From: JBQTGK01 sp052400665
GTDB lineage: Bacteria; Bacteroidota; Bacteroidia; Bacteroidales; Marinifilaceae
Assembly: GCA_052400665.1 (NCBI GenBank)
Contig: JBQTGK010000009.1
Length of the DNA stretch: 64,000 nucleotides
Reading direction: 5' to 3' (one strand)
Position numbers and translations under genes: made by a program. The notes under the pieces were generated by a model. The model was given only the letters and a program-made list of their open reading frames with translations, did not search any database and had not been told where the DNA came from. Below are positions 26,909-37,600 of the stretch, piece after piece. Positions within the stretch are counted from its first letter, which is position 1. Every line of letters starts with the position of its first letter.

Positions 26909-29900
26909 AACTAAAAAACCTTATTTTTTTGATAAGGAAAAATCGGGTTTTTCAATAGAAGATTTTGAACAAATTAGTTCAGAGCTCTTTCATTTCAGCA
27001 ATGATACAAGTGCTCTTACAAATGTGTTGCAAAATAATATATATTTATATTCATCGTCTAATGATAGAAACAATACTCAATTCTATTATATTGATTGTAA
27101 TATATTGACAAAAAAAGAGTTAGAGGCGGTTCATCTTAATATTTTTAGTGAGGATAAGGCTGAATTTTATGTGGTAAAACAGCAAAAAGATAGTGCTGAA
27201 GAGTATTCTATAAAGTATGCAAAAACAACTCCTAACAGAATAATTGAACTTGATTCTATACCTACAAATTCAGAAGATGAAGAATTACTAAATATAATAA
27301 ATAAAAACAGTATTGATTCTGGTTTATTTTGGGTGTATTATAGTAATGAATTACGAAAAGTTCAAAAAACGAATGTTAGAAATGAGCTAGTAAATATACT
27401 AACTGAACTTAGAGTAAATCTTTCAAATGAGATAAATTCAAATGATAAAATTCCTGTAGAAAAAAGAGATGAATTTGTTCAAGCTCTAATAGACAGAACA
27501 TTATTTATTAAGTTTTTAGAAGATAGACACATAATAAATTCATATTTCTATGGTGATAATATTGTATATAAAGACATTCTGAAAAAAGATGCCAAAGAGG
27601 TAAATCAACTTTTTACTAAAGTTCACAGCATTTTTAATAATAATCTTTTCGATGACCCTACAATTGATGATTATGTTTTAACCGATGGTGTTTTGAAAGC
27701 AATTATTAATTCAATTGAAGGTGTAAAGAATGGTCAATTATCACTATTCGATTTAAAGTTCGACATAATCCCAATTGAATCAATTAGCTTAGTTTATGAA
27801 ATTTTTCTTGATGAAAAACAACGTAAAAATGGGATATATTATACTCCGCCTCAGTTAACAAATTTTATTACAGAAAAAACCATCACCCATAAAGGGAAAA
27901 TTATCGATTCGGCTTGTGGGTCGGGAGCATTTTTAATTTCAGCTTACAAAAGATTATTGCAATTAGATAATAGAAAATTCGAGTATGTAATCGATAAAAT
28001 TAACCATCGAACAAAGCTAATTAAGGATAATATTTTTGGTATAGAAAAAGAAGAAATTGCTCGCAGATTATCTGTATTCTCTCTTTACTTATCAATACTT
28101 GATGATTTAACTGTAGAGGAAAATCATACGCTAAAAAAACTTCTCGAAAAAGAAAATAACTATCCATTATTTCACGAAAATATAGGAGAAAATATTATTT
28201 GCAGCAATACTTTTGAACCAAATAAATTTGATAATGAAAAATTTGATTTTATTGTAGGAAATCCACCTTGGAAAAAGGATTTTAGCAAAGAAGATGCTTT
28301 TGCTGTTTTATATCTAAAAAATAATGAATCAGACTTTAGTGGTAAATCTGAATTATCTCAACTTTTTCAGCATAAAGCTAAAACTTGGAGCACAGAAAGC
28401 ACAAGGTATGGTTTTGTAGTAAATACATCTAACTATACAAACGAAGACAGTAAATTCCAAGACTATTTTTACAGAAATTTCAATATCGAGAATTTCTATG
28501 AAGTAACAAACTTAGAGCTTTTTACAGCCTCTGAACCAGCAATTGTATGTATTTATACAAATGGACTTAAAGAGGGAAATAAATTAACACTCAACGTCCT
28601 TAAATCAAATGACTTCACAAAGCTATTTAAGAAGATATTGATATCGGAGGCGGACAACATTATAATTGCACAAAAAGATTTAATCAATTCAGATAATCAA
28701 GAAGCAACTCCATTAAAAACTCTTTTAGTTGGTAATACTGGCGATAATAGAATTGTTGAATATTTGGAAAGTCAAAAGTTTGATAAGTTTGAGAATTACA
28801 TTTTGAAAGATGAAACAGGAAAATGTTTTATCAGACAAGGTGTAACCATTTACGCAAAAGACATACTGCCAAAGTATTTTAAAATACCTAAAGATGAGTT
28901 TTCTAAATATAAAGCTTCAAAAATTCAAGAACTAAAAGAACTATTTCATATAGAAAACACAAGTACAGATAAATCTGATGCTTTTAAGTATCCATACTTA
29001 AGCCCTAAGCATATATCAAATTTTACATTTAGTTTTAAGGATGTAAAATATTATTTAAATGAAAACATTTCTAACTTAAGGCGAAAAGGGAAAAGGGAGA
29101 ATTTTATTGATAAGAGAATTTTATTACCTAGAAAAACAGATAACCTTAGAGCTTGTTTTCTTGATTCAAATAGTGTAGAAAATTATCCTAGTGAGGACGT
29201 ACATACAATAAAGCTAAATAACAATAACTATTACCTATTTACAGGAATATTAAACTCGAAACTCTCAGAATATTTCTTAAAATTAAAATACTGGCATAGA
29301 GCAAAAAGTGGATTCCCTCGGATTAACGAAACAGCAATTTCACAAATCCCAATACCTAAAAATAAAAACGAAGAACTCGTTAATCAAATTGATGAACTAA
29401 GCGAAAAATTCACAAAAGGTGAGCTTTTGTTTGAAAATAAAGAAGATGAGTTTAACGAATTGATTTTTAATCTATATGGCTTAGGTATAATTGAGAAGCA
29501 GCGAATTAATGACTTCTTTATCAAGGAAAAAGAAAAGGTTAAAACGGTTGATTTAATAAACTATGCTAAGGAAGTTTGTGAGTATTTTTCTGATTTTACG
29601 AAACAGGGCATTAATGTATTTTACCAACCTTATAACGAGCAAAATCTAGTAAAAGGTGTTTGTATTGTCAAAGTTTATTTTGGAGAAAGAGAAAATATAT
29701 ATCCAAGTTCAAAGAAAGTTGGTCGTCATTTATTACTAGAACTAATAAAAAATGTAAGCGAGAAAAATATATTAAGTCTTAGAGAACGTATTTATGGTAA
29801 AAATACAATCTATTTTATTAAAGATAATTACAAAAGTAGTTGGTCGCTAACTAAAGCCAGCGAAGATGCTATAGAAGAGATAAATAAAATTAATGAGTTC

Positions 29901-29933
29901 AATACTAAAAATAGCAACAATGACAAACGATAG
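26898..29933 (+). CDS. C2: N6-adenine DNA methyltransferase, Eco57I-like
   Basis: The 1011-residue protein has an amino-terminal domain with possible nuclease or coupling role, then the SAM-binding motif DSACGSGAFL (residues 337-346) and the catalytic NPPW (455-458). The C-terminal half (about 640-860) fits a target-recognition domain. The plan resembles type IIG/Eco57I and PglX-type enzymes. It lies between the Res helicase and a nuclease-like gene, in a locus that has a second methyltransferase. Confidence 0.85.
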   Translation: MKDKTKKPYFFDKEKSGFSIEDFEQISSELFHFSNDTSALTNVLQNNIYLYSSSNDRNNTQFYYIDCNILTKKELEAVHLNIFSEDKAEFYVVKQQKDSAEEYSIKYAKTTPNRIIELDSIPTNSEDEELLNIINKNSIDSGLFWVYYSNELRKVQKTNVRNELVNILTELRVNLSNEINSNDKIPVEKRDEFVQALIDRTLFIKFLEDRHIINSYFYGDNIVYKDILKKDAKEVNQLFTKVHSIFNNNLFDDPTIDDYVLTDGVLKAIINSIEGVKNGQLSLFDLKFDIIPIESISLVYEIFLDEKQRKNGIYYTPPQLTNFITEKTITHKGKIIDSACGSGAFLISAYKRLLQLDNRKFEYVIDKINHRTKLIKDNIFGIEKEEIARRLSVFSLYLSILDDLTVEENHTLKKLLEKENNYPLFHENIGENIICSNTFEPNKFDNEKFDFIVGNPPWKKDFSKEDAFAVLYLKNNESDFSGKSELSQLFQHKAKTWSTESTRYGFVVNTSNYTNEDSKFQDYFYRNFNIENFYEVTNLELFTASEPAIVCIYTNGLKEGNKLTLNVLKSNDFTKLFKKILISEADNIIIAQKDLINSDNQEATPLKTLLVGNTGDNRIVEYLESQKFDKFENYILKDETGKCFIRQGVTIYAKDILPKYFKIPKDEFSKYKASKIQELKELFHIENTSTDKSDAFKYPYLSPKHISNFTFSFKDVKYYLNENISNLRRKGKRENFIDKRILLPRKTDNLRACFLDSNSVENYPSEDVHTIKLNNNNYYLFTGILNSKLSEYFLKLKYWHRAKSGFPRINETAISQIPIPKNKNEELVNQIDELSEKFTKGELLFENKEDEFNELIFNLYGLGIIEKQRINDFFIKEKEKVKTVDLINYAKEVCEYFSDFTKQGINVFYQPYNEQNLVKGVCIVKVYFGERENIYPSSKKVGRHLLLELIKNVSEKNILSLRERIYGKNTIYFIKDNYKSSWSLTKASEDAIEEINKINEFNTKNSNNDKR

Positions 29934-30627
29934 TATGAACGCTTTTAGCTCGGTTGCTAGTAATTTTATTCATCCCGAAGATGATAGTGCTTGGATTGAT
30001 TTTATTTGGTCAAACATTATTGAATATTATAACTCTATAAACAATAAAAGTTCTTTTGCTTCTCTAACTGAAAAAGAAATAACACAGAAAATATATTTCC
30101 ACCTAGATAACAAGAAAAGCTTTAGACGTAAGGTATTCGTTAATTCAGAACCTCGTTCCAATAATGAAGATATTGAAGGGTATTACGACTTGAAATTTGA
30201 ATCTCATTATTGGAGACAGGGAGATGTTCATTATGTGATAGAAAATAAAATTTTAGACCATACACAAACCAGTATAAAAGAATACACTTACTATCCCAAT
30301 AAATCTAAAACGAAAAAAGGTAAAAAAACAACCTTTAACGATGGAGGAATGTATCGCTTTTTATCAAATAAATATGCTGTAAATATGTCTTATGCAGGAA
30401 TGATGGCTTTTGTTAAAGGCAATAACATTAATACTGTAATTGATAATGTAAAAGAGGAAATAAAGAAATTAAGTATATCTGGAAATAATACTTCTTACGG
30501 AAAGTTACTTGACGAAAAATTATTAAACAAAAAGGTTAACGGGTTTCAATACTCATTTTTATCAAGCCATACCAAGATAGACAAAACAGATATTGAATTC
30601 AGACACTTTTGTTTAGTTTTTAATTAG
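29920..30627 (+). CDS. C2: putative PD-(D/E)XK-like protein of the restriction locus
   Basis: About 235 residues, no family recognised. The series EGYYDLKF..HYVIENKIL has an Asp followed by Glu-x-Lys spaced as in PD-(D/E)XK nucleases, which suggests a nuclease. ATG 29920 (MTNDSMN) is taken, overlapping the methyltransferase by 14 bases; ATG 29893 or 29935 are alternatives. Its position inside the restriction operon supports a defence role. Confidence 0.55.
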   Translation: MTNDSMNAFSSVASNFIHPEDDSAWIDFIWSNIIEYYNSINNKSSFASLTEKEITQKIYFHLDNKKSFRRKVFVNSEPRSNNEDIEGYYDLKFESHYWRQGDVHYVIENKILDHTQTSIKEYTYYPNKSKTKKGKKTTFNDGGMYRFLSNKYAVNMSYAGMMAFVKGNNINTVIDNVKEEIKKLSISGNNTSYGKLLDEKLLNKKVNGFQYSFLSSHTKIDKTDIEFRHFCLVFN

Positions 30628-30646
30628 AATCAGAAAATATAAAACA

Positions 30647-32596
30647 ATGCCAGTAAAATATATACCATACACGCCAAATACCGTTGAGGGTGAAGCCATA
30701 CTTGATAATATTACACGTACACAGCGTGTATTGCGCTATCGTGATAATAATCAAGTGTATAATCGCATTAAACGAGGAATGCCATATTACGAAGTAGAAA
30801 CAGTTGAACAAGTAGGTAATAAAGATAATACTGATAACCTTGTAATACGTGGCGAGTGCATTTCTGCCTGTGCCTACCTAAAAGAACAAGGCGTAAAAGT
30901 AGATTTAGTTTATATAGACCCACCATTTGCTTCGGGTGCCGACTATGCTAAAAAAGTACACATACGCAGAACCCCTAAGCTTGCCGAAAAGATAATACAA
31001 GCCGAAACTCAGCTAGAAGCCGAAGAACTACAAGCTTTTGAGGAAACAATGTATGGCGATATATGGAAAAAAGAAGACTACCTTAATTGGATGTACGAAA
31101 ACCTGCAAGCCATTAAAGCTGTTATGAGTGATAATGCTAGTATTTATGTGCATTTGGATACAAAAATCGGACATTATGTTAAAATTCTAATGGATGAAGT
31201 TTTTGGAGAGGAAAATTTCAGAAATGAAATCATTTGGTGTTACAAAACTTCATTACGTGCATCTAGTAAGTCATATGGCAAAGACCACGATATGATTTTT
31301 TTCTATTCAAAGAGTGATACAAATGAAATTCATCCTGACAAGAAGGATTTTCCATCAAGCGAAAGTACAATAAAACGTTGGAAAGAATATGCTGATGAAA
31401 ATGGTTTTGTTAGTAATAAACATTTTGCAGGGAGTAAAAGTACAATTATCAACACTGATGATGAAAGCAAAGGGTTTAATATTTATAATGGAATTCCACG
31501 AGATTGGTGGGAGATTTCTGCTAATGTTTCGAAAGGAAATACTGATGAAGTTGTCGCAGGAAAGTATGCCACTCAAAAACCCGAAGCCTTACTCGAACGC
31601 ATAATAAAAGCATCCTCAGACAAAGGAATGGTAATAGCTGATTTCTTTGGTGGTAGCGGTGTGACAGCCAAAGTTGCCAACGACCTTGGGCGAAAGTTTA
31701 TTCATTGTGATATTGGCATAAACTCAATACAGACGGTTCGCGACCGCCTTGTGGCAAACAAAACAAGTTTTATCATAAAAGAAATAAAAGATGGAGTTGC
31801 ACTTTTTCGCAATCCACAGCAAACTATGGATAAATTGGCTACGCTAATCACTGGCTTGCAACAAAAAGTAGAAGGCGTTTCTAACTTTTGGTTTGGTGCT
31901 ATTACAGATAGTAAAATGGGCACTATGCCTGTTTACGTACCAGACCTAATCAATAGTAAAGAAAAGGTATTAGATATTCCGACAATTAACCGAATAATAA
32001 ATGAAGAAATTCAAAACCTAAACATTACTGCTAAAAAAGTAATTGTTTACTATATCGATATAGATGACGAAAAAGAATTGCGTAAGTTTATAAAAGACAA
32101 CAATGCCACTACTGTAGATATTGAACTAAAAGACCTAAAAAACCTACTACACGAAGTTGTTGTAAACGACGAAATATCCTTGACTTGTAATAAAGTAGAA
32201 ATCACTAACGAAAACAAATCGCTTTTCGATACCGCTGACAATAAAGAGCTTTATCAAATTAGCATCGAAAAGTTTGTTAGCGACCGATTAAATCAAAAAA
32301 TTGGTGCTTTTAACGATAAAGGTAATTTACAATCTCTCAATAAAGGAAAAGCATTTAATCCAATAAACATTAGTGAAGAGGGCTTGGAGCTTATTGAGCT
32401 AATAGCTGTAGATTGTGAAAATTCAACAGGCGAATGGCATTGTAGTACAGAAATAAAAATTGATAAACTAGGCTATGTCATTTTAGACGGAGAAAAGACA
32501 AACAATTTTTGGGATGGGAGAATATTATCTAAAAAGAAACCATTACGATTAAAAATTAGGAATATTTCTGGAGATGAAACAATTGTAACAGTTTAG
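30647..32596 (+). CDS. C2: type III DNA methyltransferase (Mod)
   Basis: The 649-residue protein has the beta-class order: catalytic DPPF (residues 91-94) first, a target-recognition region, then DFFGGSG (332-338) for SAM binding. It is the modification and recognition subunit expected to pair with the Res protein at 24047. In ordinary type III loci mod comes before res and is the only methyltransferase; here it is the last of five genes and a second methyltransferase is present. Confidence 0.88.
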   Translation: MPVKYIPYTPNTVEGEAILDNITRTQRVLRYRDNNQVYNRIKRGMPYYEVETVEQVGNKDNTDNLVIRGECISACAYLKEQGVKVDLVYIDPPFASGADYAKKVHIRRTPKLAEKIIQAETQLEAEELQAFEETMYGDIWKKEDYLNWMYENLQAIKAVMSDNASIYVHLDTKIGHYVKILMDEVFGEENFRNEIIWCYKTSLRASSKSYGKDHDMIFFYSKSDTNEIHPDKKDFPSSESTIKRWKEYADENGFVSNKHFAGSKSTIINTDDESKGFNIYNGIPRDWWEISANVSKGNTDEVVAGKYATQKPEALLERIIKASSDKGMVIADFFGGSGVTAKVANDLGRKFIHCDIGINSIQTVRDRLVANKTSFIIKEIKDGVALFRNPQQTMDKLATLITGLQQKVEGVSNFWFGAITDSKMGTMPVYVPDLINSKEKVLDIPTINRIINEEIQNLNITAKKVIVYYIDIDDEKELRKFIKDNNATTVDIELKDLKNLLHEVVVNDEISLTCNKVEITNENKSLFDTADNKELYQISIEKFVSDRLNQKIGAFNDKGNLQSLNKGKAFNPINISEEGLELIELIAVDCENSTGEWHCSTEIKIDKLGYVILDGEKTNNFWDGRILSKKKPLRLKIRNISGDETIVTV

Positions 32597-32606
32597 CCAA
32601 CCCATA

Positions 32607-32726
32607 CTTGTAAGCACATTGGCAAGTCGCACAAGCCAACGCTCAAACCAAAACTTGCAAAAGAGCTTCCAAGTGCTACCCACTGTGGCAAAGCCATTTT
32701 TTGCCAACGCTAAAACAAAATAAATT
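32607..32726 (+). repeat. Right bracket of large cassette C2: hairpin HP2 + inverted AT motif
   Basis: HP2 (32607-32673) pairs CTTGTAAGC..GCAAG with CTTGC..GCTTCCAAG. It is followed by AAAACAAAATAAATT (32712-32726), the exact reverse complement of the motif at 23621-23635. The following GTGCTTCGT..GTCTGTGC is shared with the right end of C3. Confidence 0.65.
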
Positions 32727-32815
32727 AGTGCTTCGTACAAGGTCTGTGCAGTTTTGATTAGATATAAAACAAGCGTTAATGTGCAGAATAATAGATGAAT
32801 ACAATAAACGCCAGC

Positions 32816-32947
32816 ATACAACAATATGTATAGTGCATAGCGGGTTCAGTGCTTATTTGAGAGTTTATCACTCGCCCGTATTTCGGTGCTGTTTTGAAAG
32901 GTAAATCTCACGTAATCCGCTACGACACCATACACGAGCCGTTAGCA
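32816..32947 (+). repeat. attC-2 (end of cassette C2)
   Basis: 132 bases. R'' ATACAAC (32816-32822), L'' ATGTATAGTGCATAGCGGG, L' CCGCTACGACACCATACACGAG, R' GTTAGCA (32941-32947). GCATACAAC (32814-32822 region) is the reverse complement of the C2 start GTTGTATGC at 23564. Confidence 0.83.
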
Positions 32948-32998
32948 ACAAGGCGAAAAAAGACATGCAATTATAAAAGTTCGGTGTAAACTTGGAGG

Positions 32999-33121
32999 AA
33001 TTTATTTTGTTTTTTTCTCCCCCCCGCAAAAAGAAGAAGAGAAACCCCGACCCACATTGCAGCACATTTCCAAGCCCCCACAAGCCAACGCCCAAACCAA
33101 AGGCTTGTAAAAGAGCTGCAA
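32999..33121 (+). repeat. Left bracket of large cassette C3: AT motif + hairpin HP3
   Basis: AATTTATTTTGTTTT (32999-33013), then HP3 (33057-33121) with TTGCAGC..CCAAGCC pairing with GGCTTGTAAAAGAGCTGCAA. Same order, orientation and spacing from the cassette start as in C2. Confidence 0.65.
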
Positions 33122-33193
33122 TTCTGCCTACGCACCGGTGCTTAATTGTTACATTTGAGCTTTGAACAAACCGAGATTATTGAAATTAGTATA

Positions 33194-33607
33194 ATGAAAA
33201 AGGAAATAGACAACAAACTCAACTTGAAAAATATCAAACCAACCGCAATGCGAGAGTTGGTATTGCAAGTTTTAATCGAACAAAAAACGGCTATTAGTTT
33301 ACCTGAATTGGAGCAAAAATTTGAAAAAGCCGACAAAGCCACCCTTTACCGAACTTTAAAAACTTTTGAAGAGAACAAACTGATTCATTCCATTGAAGAC
33401 GGTTCGGGTTCTTTGAGATACGCACTTTGTCAGGATAATTGCCAGTGCGACCCCGAAGACCTACACGTTCATTTTCTTTGCACAAAATGTAATCAAACGT
33501 TTTGTTTAAATGACATCCCTGTTCCAACAATAAATCTTCCTAATAGATTTTCCCTCGAAAGTGTGAATATGGTTGTGAAAGGGATTTGCTCCAATTGTGA
33601 ACGGTAA
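33194..33607 (+). CDS. C3: Fur family metalloregulator
   Basis: The 137-residue protein has a winged helix (ADKATLYRTLKTFEENKLI, residues 49-67) and the Fur dimer/metal region HVHFLCTKCNQTFCL, plus a C-terminal CSNC pair for structural zinc. It is the first gene of the metal-efflux cassette and probably its repressor (Zur/Fur-like). ATG 33194 is chosen; an upstream TTG adds unrelated residues. Confidence 0.9.
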   Translation: MKKEIDNKLNLKNIKPTAMRELVLQVLIEQKTAISLPELEQKFEKADKATLYRTLKTFEENKLIHSIEDGSGSLRYALCQDNCQCDPEDLHVHFLCTKCNQTFCLNDIPVPTINLPNRFSLESVNMVVKGICSNCER

Positions 33608-33686
33608 CTTTGCAACCCGGTTGCATGAACTTTGGTGTATATTTGTCGTTATAACTTTAGAACAAACATTTTAAATCTCTGATAGA

Positions 33687-34085
33687 TTGAAATTAAATGG
33701 AAAACATACAAGCAAATTTCTTATCCTGATTGCAGGACTAATTATTTTTGCCCATGCTGTTATTCCACATCACCATCATTTCGATTCCATCGAAGCTCAT
33801 CCCGAAAATTTAAAATGCGAAACTACTAATTCGGACAGGCACAATGAAAACCCGGATACGCATTGTCATGCATTTAATATTATCGTTTCAGAAAAATCAA
33901 GCGATATAGTTGTCATTTCATCTACAGTTTCTCATCTCCATTTCGACCTTTTTAATATTGGAATAAAACCAGACATAGCATTATATATAAATGATGTAAG
34001 AACTACCATTTATTTTGGTTTCTCACCACCCAAACCAATATTCCTTTCCACCCATTCATTAAGAGCGCCCCCGGCTACTGTTTAA
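33687..34085 (+). CDS. C3: small His-rich exported protein
   Basis: The 132-residue protein has an N-terminal hydrophobic segment (FLILIAGLIIFAHAVIP) followed by HHHHFD and further scattered His residues (DRHNENPDTHCH), a likely periplasmic metal-binding surface. It starts with TTG at 33687. Similar small proteins accompany CusA-type pumps in Bacteroidota. No defined domain. Confidence 0.65.
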   Translation: MKLNGKHTSKFLILIAGLIIFAHAVIPHHHHFDSIEAHPENLKCETTNSDRHNENPDTHCHAFNIIVSEKSSDIVVISSTVSHLHFDLFNIGIKPDIALYINDVRTTIYFGFSPPKPIFLSTHSLRAPPATV

Positions 34086-34151
34086 TTTCTTTTCGAATTA
34101 TCTACCGATAGAGCATTTTATCGGCATTACTAATCACTTAATCTTTCGTGT

Positions 34152-34619
34152 ATGAAAAAAAAGAGATTAAGCAAGCAGCAGCTTCTTGAAAAGCAAAAGC
34201 TTGATGAAAAAAAATTTAACAGGACCATACTGATAAGTTTCAGCATCCTTTTTCTATGCTCAATGTCAATTTTAGTTTTCTATACCTATCGATGCGAAAC
34301 CAGGTTAGCCTGGCGTAAAATGGCATGGTATGGTAAAGTAGTACCTAAGAATTGGATATGCATGAATGGGGATAATCTTCAAATCCATGAAAGCACCAAA
34401 GCGGTTTTTGATGACAAAATTTACTATTTCTGTAGCCAGCAATGCTTCAATCATCTCGCGAAGCATTTCAGGAAAGTTGCTATTGTCGCTGATGCCGTTT
34501 CAGGAGATTCAATAAATAAATCGGATGCAATTATCGGTCTTAAAAAAAGAAACAAGCCCGAATTGGTTTATTTCAGAAATAAAGAAAACTTCAAAGAATA
34601 TTATGAATCAAAACACTAA
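34152..34619 (+). CDS. C3: membrane-anchored TRASH-like metal-binding protein
   Basis: The 155-residue protein has a basic N-terminus, one transmembrane helix (about residues 28-46) and an outside domain with ICMNGDNLQIH..KIYYFCSQQCFNHL, Cys residues spaced as in TRASH/YHS metal-sensing folds. It precedes the heavy-metal RND pump by 40 bases and may bind copper or a like ion. Confidence 0.6.
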   Translation: MKKKRLSKQQLLEKQKLDEKKFNRTILISFSILFLCSMSILVFYTYRCETRLAWRKMAWYGKVVPKNWICMNGDNLQIHESTKAVFDDKIYYFCSQQCFNHLAKHFRKVAIVADAVSGDSINKSDAIIGLKKRNKPELVYFRNKENFKEYYESKH

Positions 34620-34658
34620 AAATAAAATCAAGTTTCAAACAAATAAAACAGATATGAA

Positions 34659-37600
34659 ATGATAAATAATATAATATCTTTTTCAATAAAGAACAAGGCA
34701 CTTATCGGGCTGATGACAATCGGACTGATTATTGGCGGAATATATTCCATGACCAAAGTGCCGCTTGACGCCACACCTGACATTACAAACAATCAGGTAT
34801 TAGTGATTACCACCGCACCCAATTTGGGCACGGAAGACATTGAACAGTTTGTAACCTATCAGGTAGAATTGGCAGTAGCGAACCTGCCCGACGTGACTGA
34901 AATACGAAGTGTCTCAAGGTTCGGGCTTTCCGTAGTTACAATCGTTTTTAAAGAAAGTGCGGGAACCTATTTACCCCGGCAATTGGTAAGTGAAGCCTTG
35001 GCAGAAGTAAAAGAAAAAATTCCCGATGGTTTTGGACAGCCTTTTATGGCTCCAATAAGTACGGGTTTGGGCGAAATCTATCAATATACGCTTGAAGTAA
35101 AACCGGGTTTTGATACCATTTACGATGATATGGAACTCCGTACCATACAGGAATGGATTGTAAAAAGGCAAATGGCAATGCTTCCGGGTGTTGTTGAGGT
35201 AAACTCTTTTGGTGGTAGGGGAAAGCAATACGAAGTGGCTATTAACCCGGATAAACTTCGGAGCATGGGATTAACAATTTCCGATGTTTTTGAAACCCTT
35301 GAGGATAACAATCAGAATACCGGTGGTGCTTATATCGAAAAAAACTTTCAAGCCAATTTTATCAGGGGCGAAGGATTAATGAGGTCGATTGATGATATTA
35401 AGAATACTTTAGTTGCAAACATCGATGGACAGCCTGTTTTTATACGGGATGTGGCAGAAGTTAAATACGGTAGTTTTGTCCGTTATGGGGCTTTTACTAA
35501 AAATGGAAAAGGAGAAGCAGTTGGTGGAATTGTGATGATGTTAAAAGGGGAAAACTCGAATGATGTGATTAAATCGGTAAAAGAAAGAGTAGCCTTAATC
35601 CAAAAATCACTTCCCGAAGGCGTTGTAATAAAACCTTTTCTCGACCGAAGTAAACTCATTAAAAGTACAACCTCTACGGTTGCCGAAAACCTTTCGCTGG
35701 GTGCTTTAATTGTAATATTTGTACTCGTAATATTTCTGGGAAATTTAAGGGGCGGTTTAATTGTGGCATCAACCATTCCATTGGCATTACTTTTTGCATT
35801 TATAATGATGAACCTGTTTGGGGTTTGGGCAAACCTGATGAGTTTAGGAGCATTGGATTTTGGAATTTTGGTTGATGGTGCGGTAATCATTGTTGAAAGT
35901 ATGATTTTTTACCTTCATCGAAAGAACCTTATAGGCACAAAACTTGACCAGACCAAGCGCAATGAAATTGCCTATAATTCGGCAAGTAAAATGATGAACT
36001 CAGCATTTTTTGGGCAGCTCATAATTCTGATTGTTTTTATACCCGTATTAGCCTTGCAAGGTGTCGAAGGTAAAATGTTCATCCCTATGGCAATGACATT
36101 TGGTTTTGCTGTATTGGGCGTGGTAGTATTGTGTCTTACATATATTCCTATGATGGCAGCTCTGTTTATTCAGCCGCCTAAAACAGATAAAAAATCATGG
36201 GGAGATAAAATAATTGGAAAACTTGAAAAGATATATACTCCTGTAATTGTATGGGCACTGAAAAGAAGCCGGATTGTTATTGTAATCGCTTTGGTCTTGT
36301 TAATCTCAGGGGGATTCGTGTTTACACGAATGGGGGCTGAGTTTATTCCCAAACTTGATGAAGGCGATTTTGCTTTTCAGGCTTTTTTAAAGCCGGGAAC
36401 TTCCTTAACTGAGGTTACTAAAGCTTCAACTCGTCTGGAACAAATTGTTCTGGAAAACTTCCCCGATGAAATAGAAAGTATCCAAAGTAGAATTGGGGTG
36501 GCAGATTTACCTATGGACCCGATGCCAATTGATATTGCTGATATTTTTGTGATATTAACCCCACAAGACCAGTGGACAAAAGCTGAATCAAAAGCTGAAT
36601 TAATTGATAAGGTGAGAGAAAAAGTGAGCGTATTGCCCGGTATCAATTATGAATTTAGCCAGCCCGTTGAAATGCGCTTCAATGAATTGCTAACTGGTAT
36701 TCGTCAGGATGTTGCCGTTAAACTATATGGCGATGATTTGGAAATGCTGGCTGACAAAGCAGAAGAAATTGCCGGGTTAATTTCTGGAATTGATGGTATT
36801 GCAGCCGTGAAAGCTGAAGCAACAAGAGGATTACCTCAGATTACGGTTAATTACGATAGAAATAAGCTTGGTCGGTACAACTTGAATATTAAAGAACTTA
36901 ATACTATCGTTGAAACTGCTTTTAGTGGCGGTGTTGCCGGAAGTATATACGAGGGTGAGCGGATGTTCGACCTTGTTGTTAGATTGGACGAAGAACATCG
37001 AACAAGCATTGACGATTTGCGAAACCTGTTTGTTAATCTTCCCGATGGTAATCAAATACCATTAAAAGAAGTTGCTGAAATTAGTTATCAGCCAGGACCG
37101 ATGCAAATTAGCCGTGACAATACCAACAGGCGTACCTATGTGGGGATTAATGTTGAAGGCAGGGATATTAAGTCGCTCGTAGAGGAAATTCAAACAACTT
37201 TAGATGAAAATTTGGAGCTACCGACGGGTTATTATATTCGGTATGGGGGAGCATTTGAAAACCTCGAAAGAGCTTCAAAAAGATTGACTCTGGTAGTTCC
37301 ACTCGCTTTAGCATTAATTTTCATGTTGGTGTTTTTTGCGGTAAAATCGTTTAAACAAACCCTCATGATTTATGTAGCTGTACCATTTGCCGCTGTAGGT
37401 GGTGTATTCTCATTATACTTAAGAGATATGCCATTCAGTATTTCTGCCGGAGTGGGATTTATTGTTTTGTTTGGTGTGGCTGTGTTAAACGGATTAGTCC
37501 TCATATCGGGTTTTAATGAACTCAAGGCAGAAGGGAAACTCCATATCAATGATATTATTATAAAAGGTTCTATCAGGCGTATCCGACCAATACTGTTAAC

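Noticed and set aside
24047..32596. BREX or DISARM system
   Set aside because: No PglZ, BrxC, DUF1998 or PLD partner is present; Res and Mod type III motifs explain the genes better.
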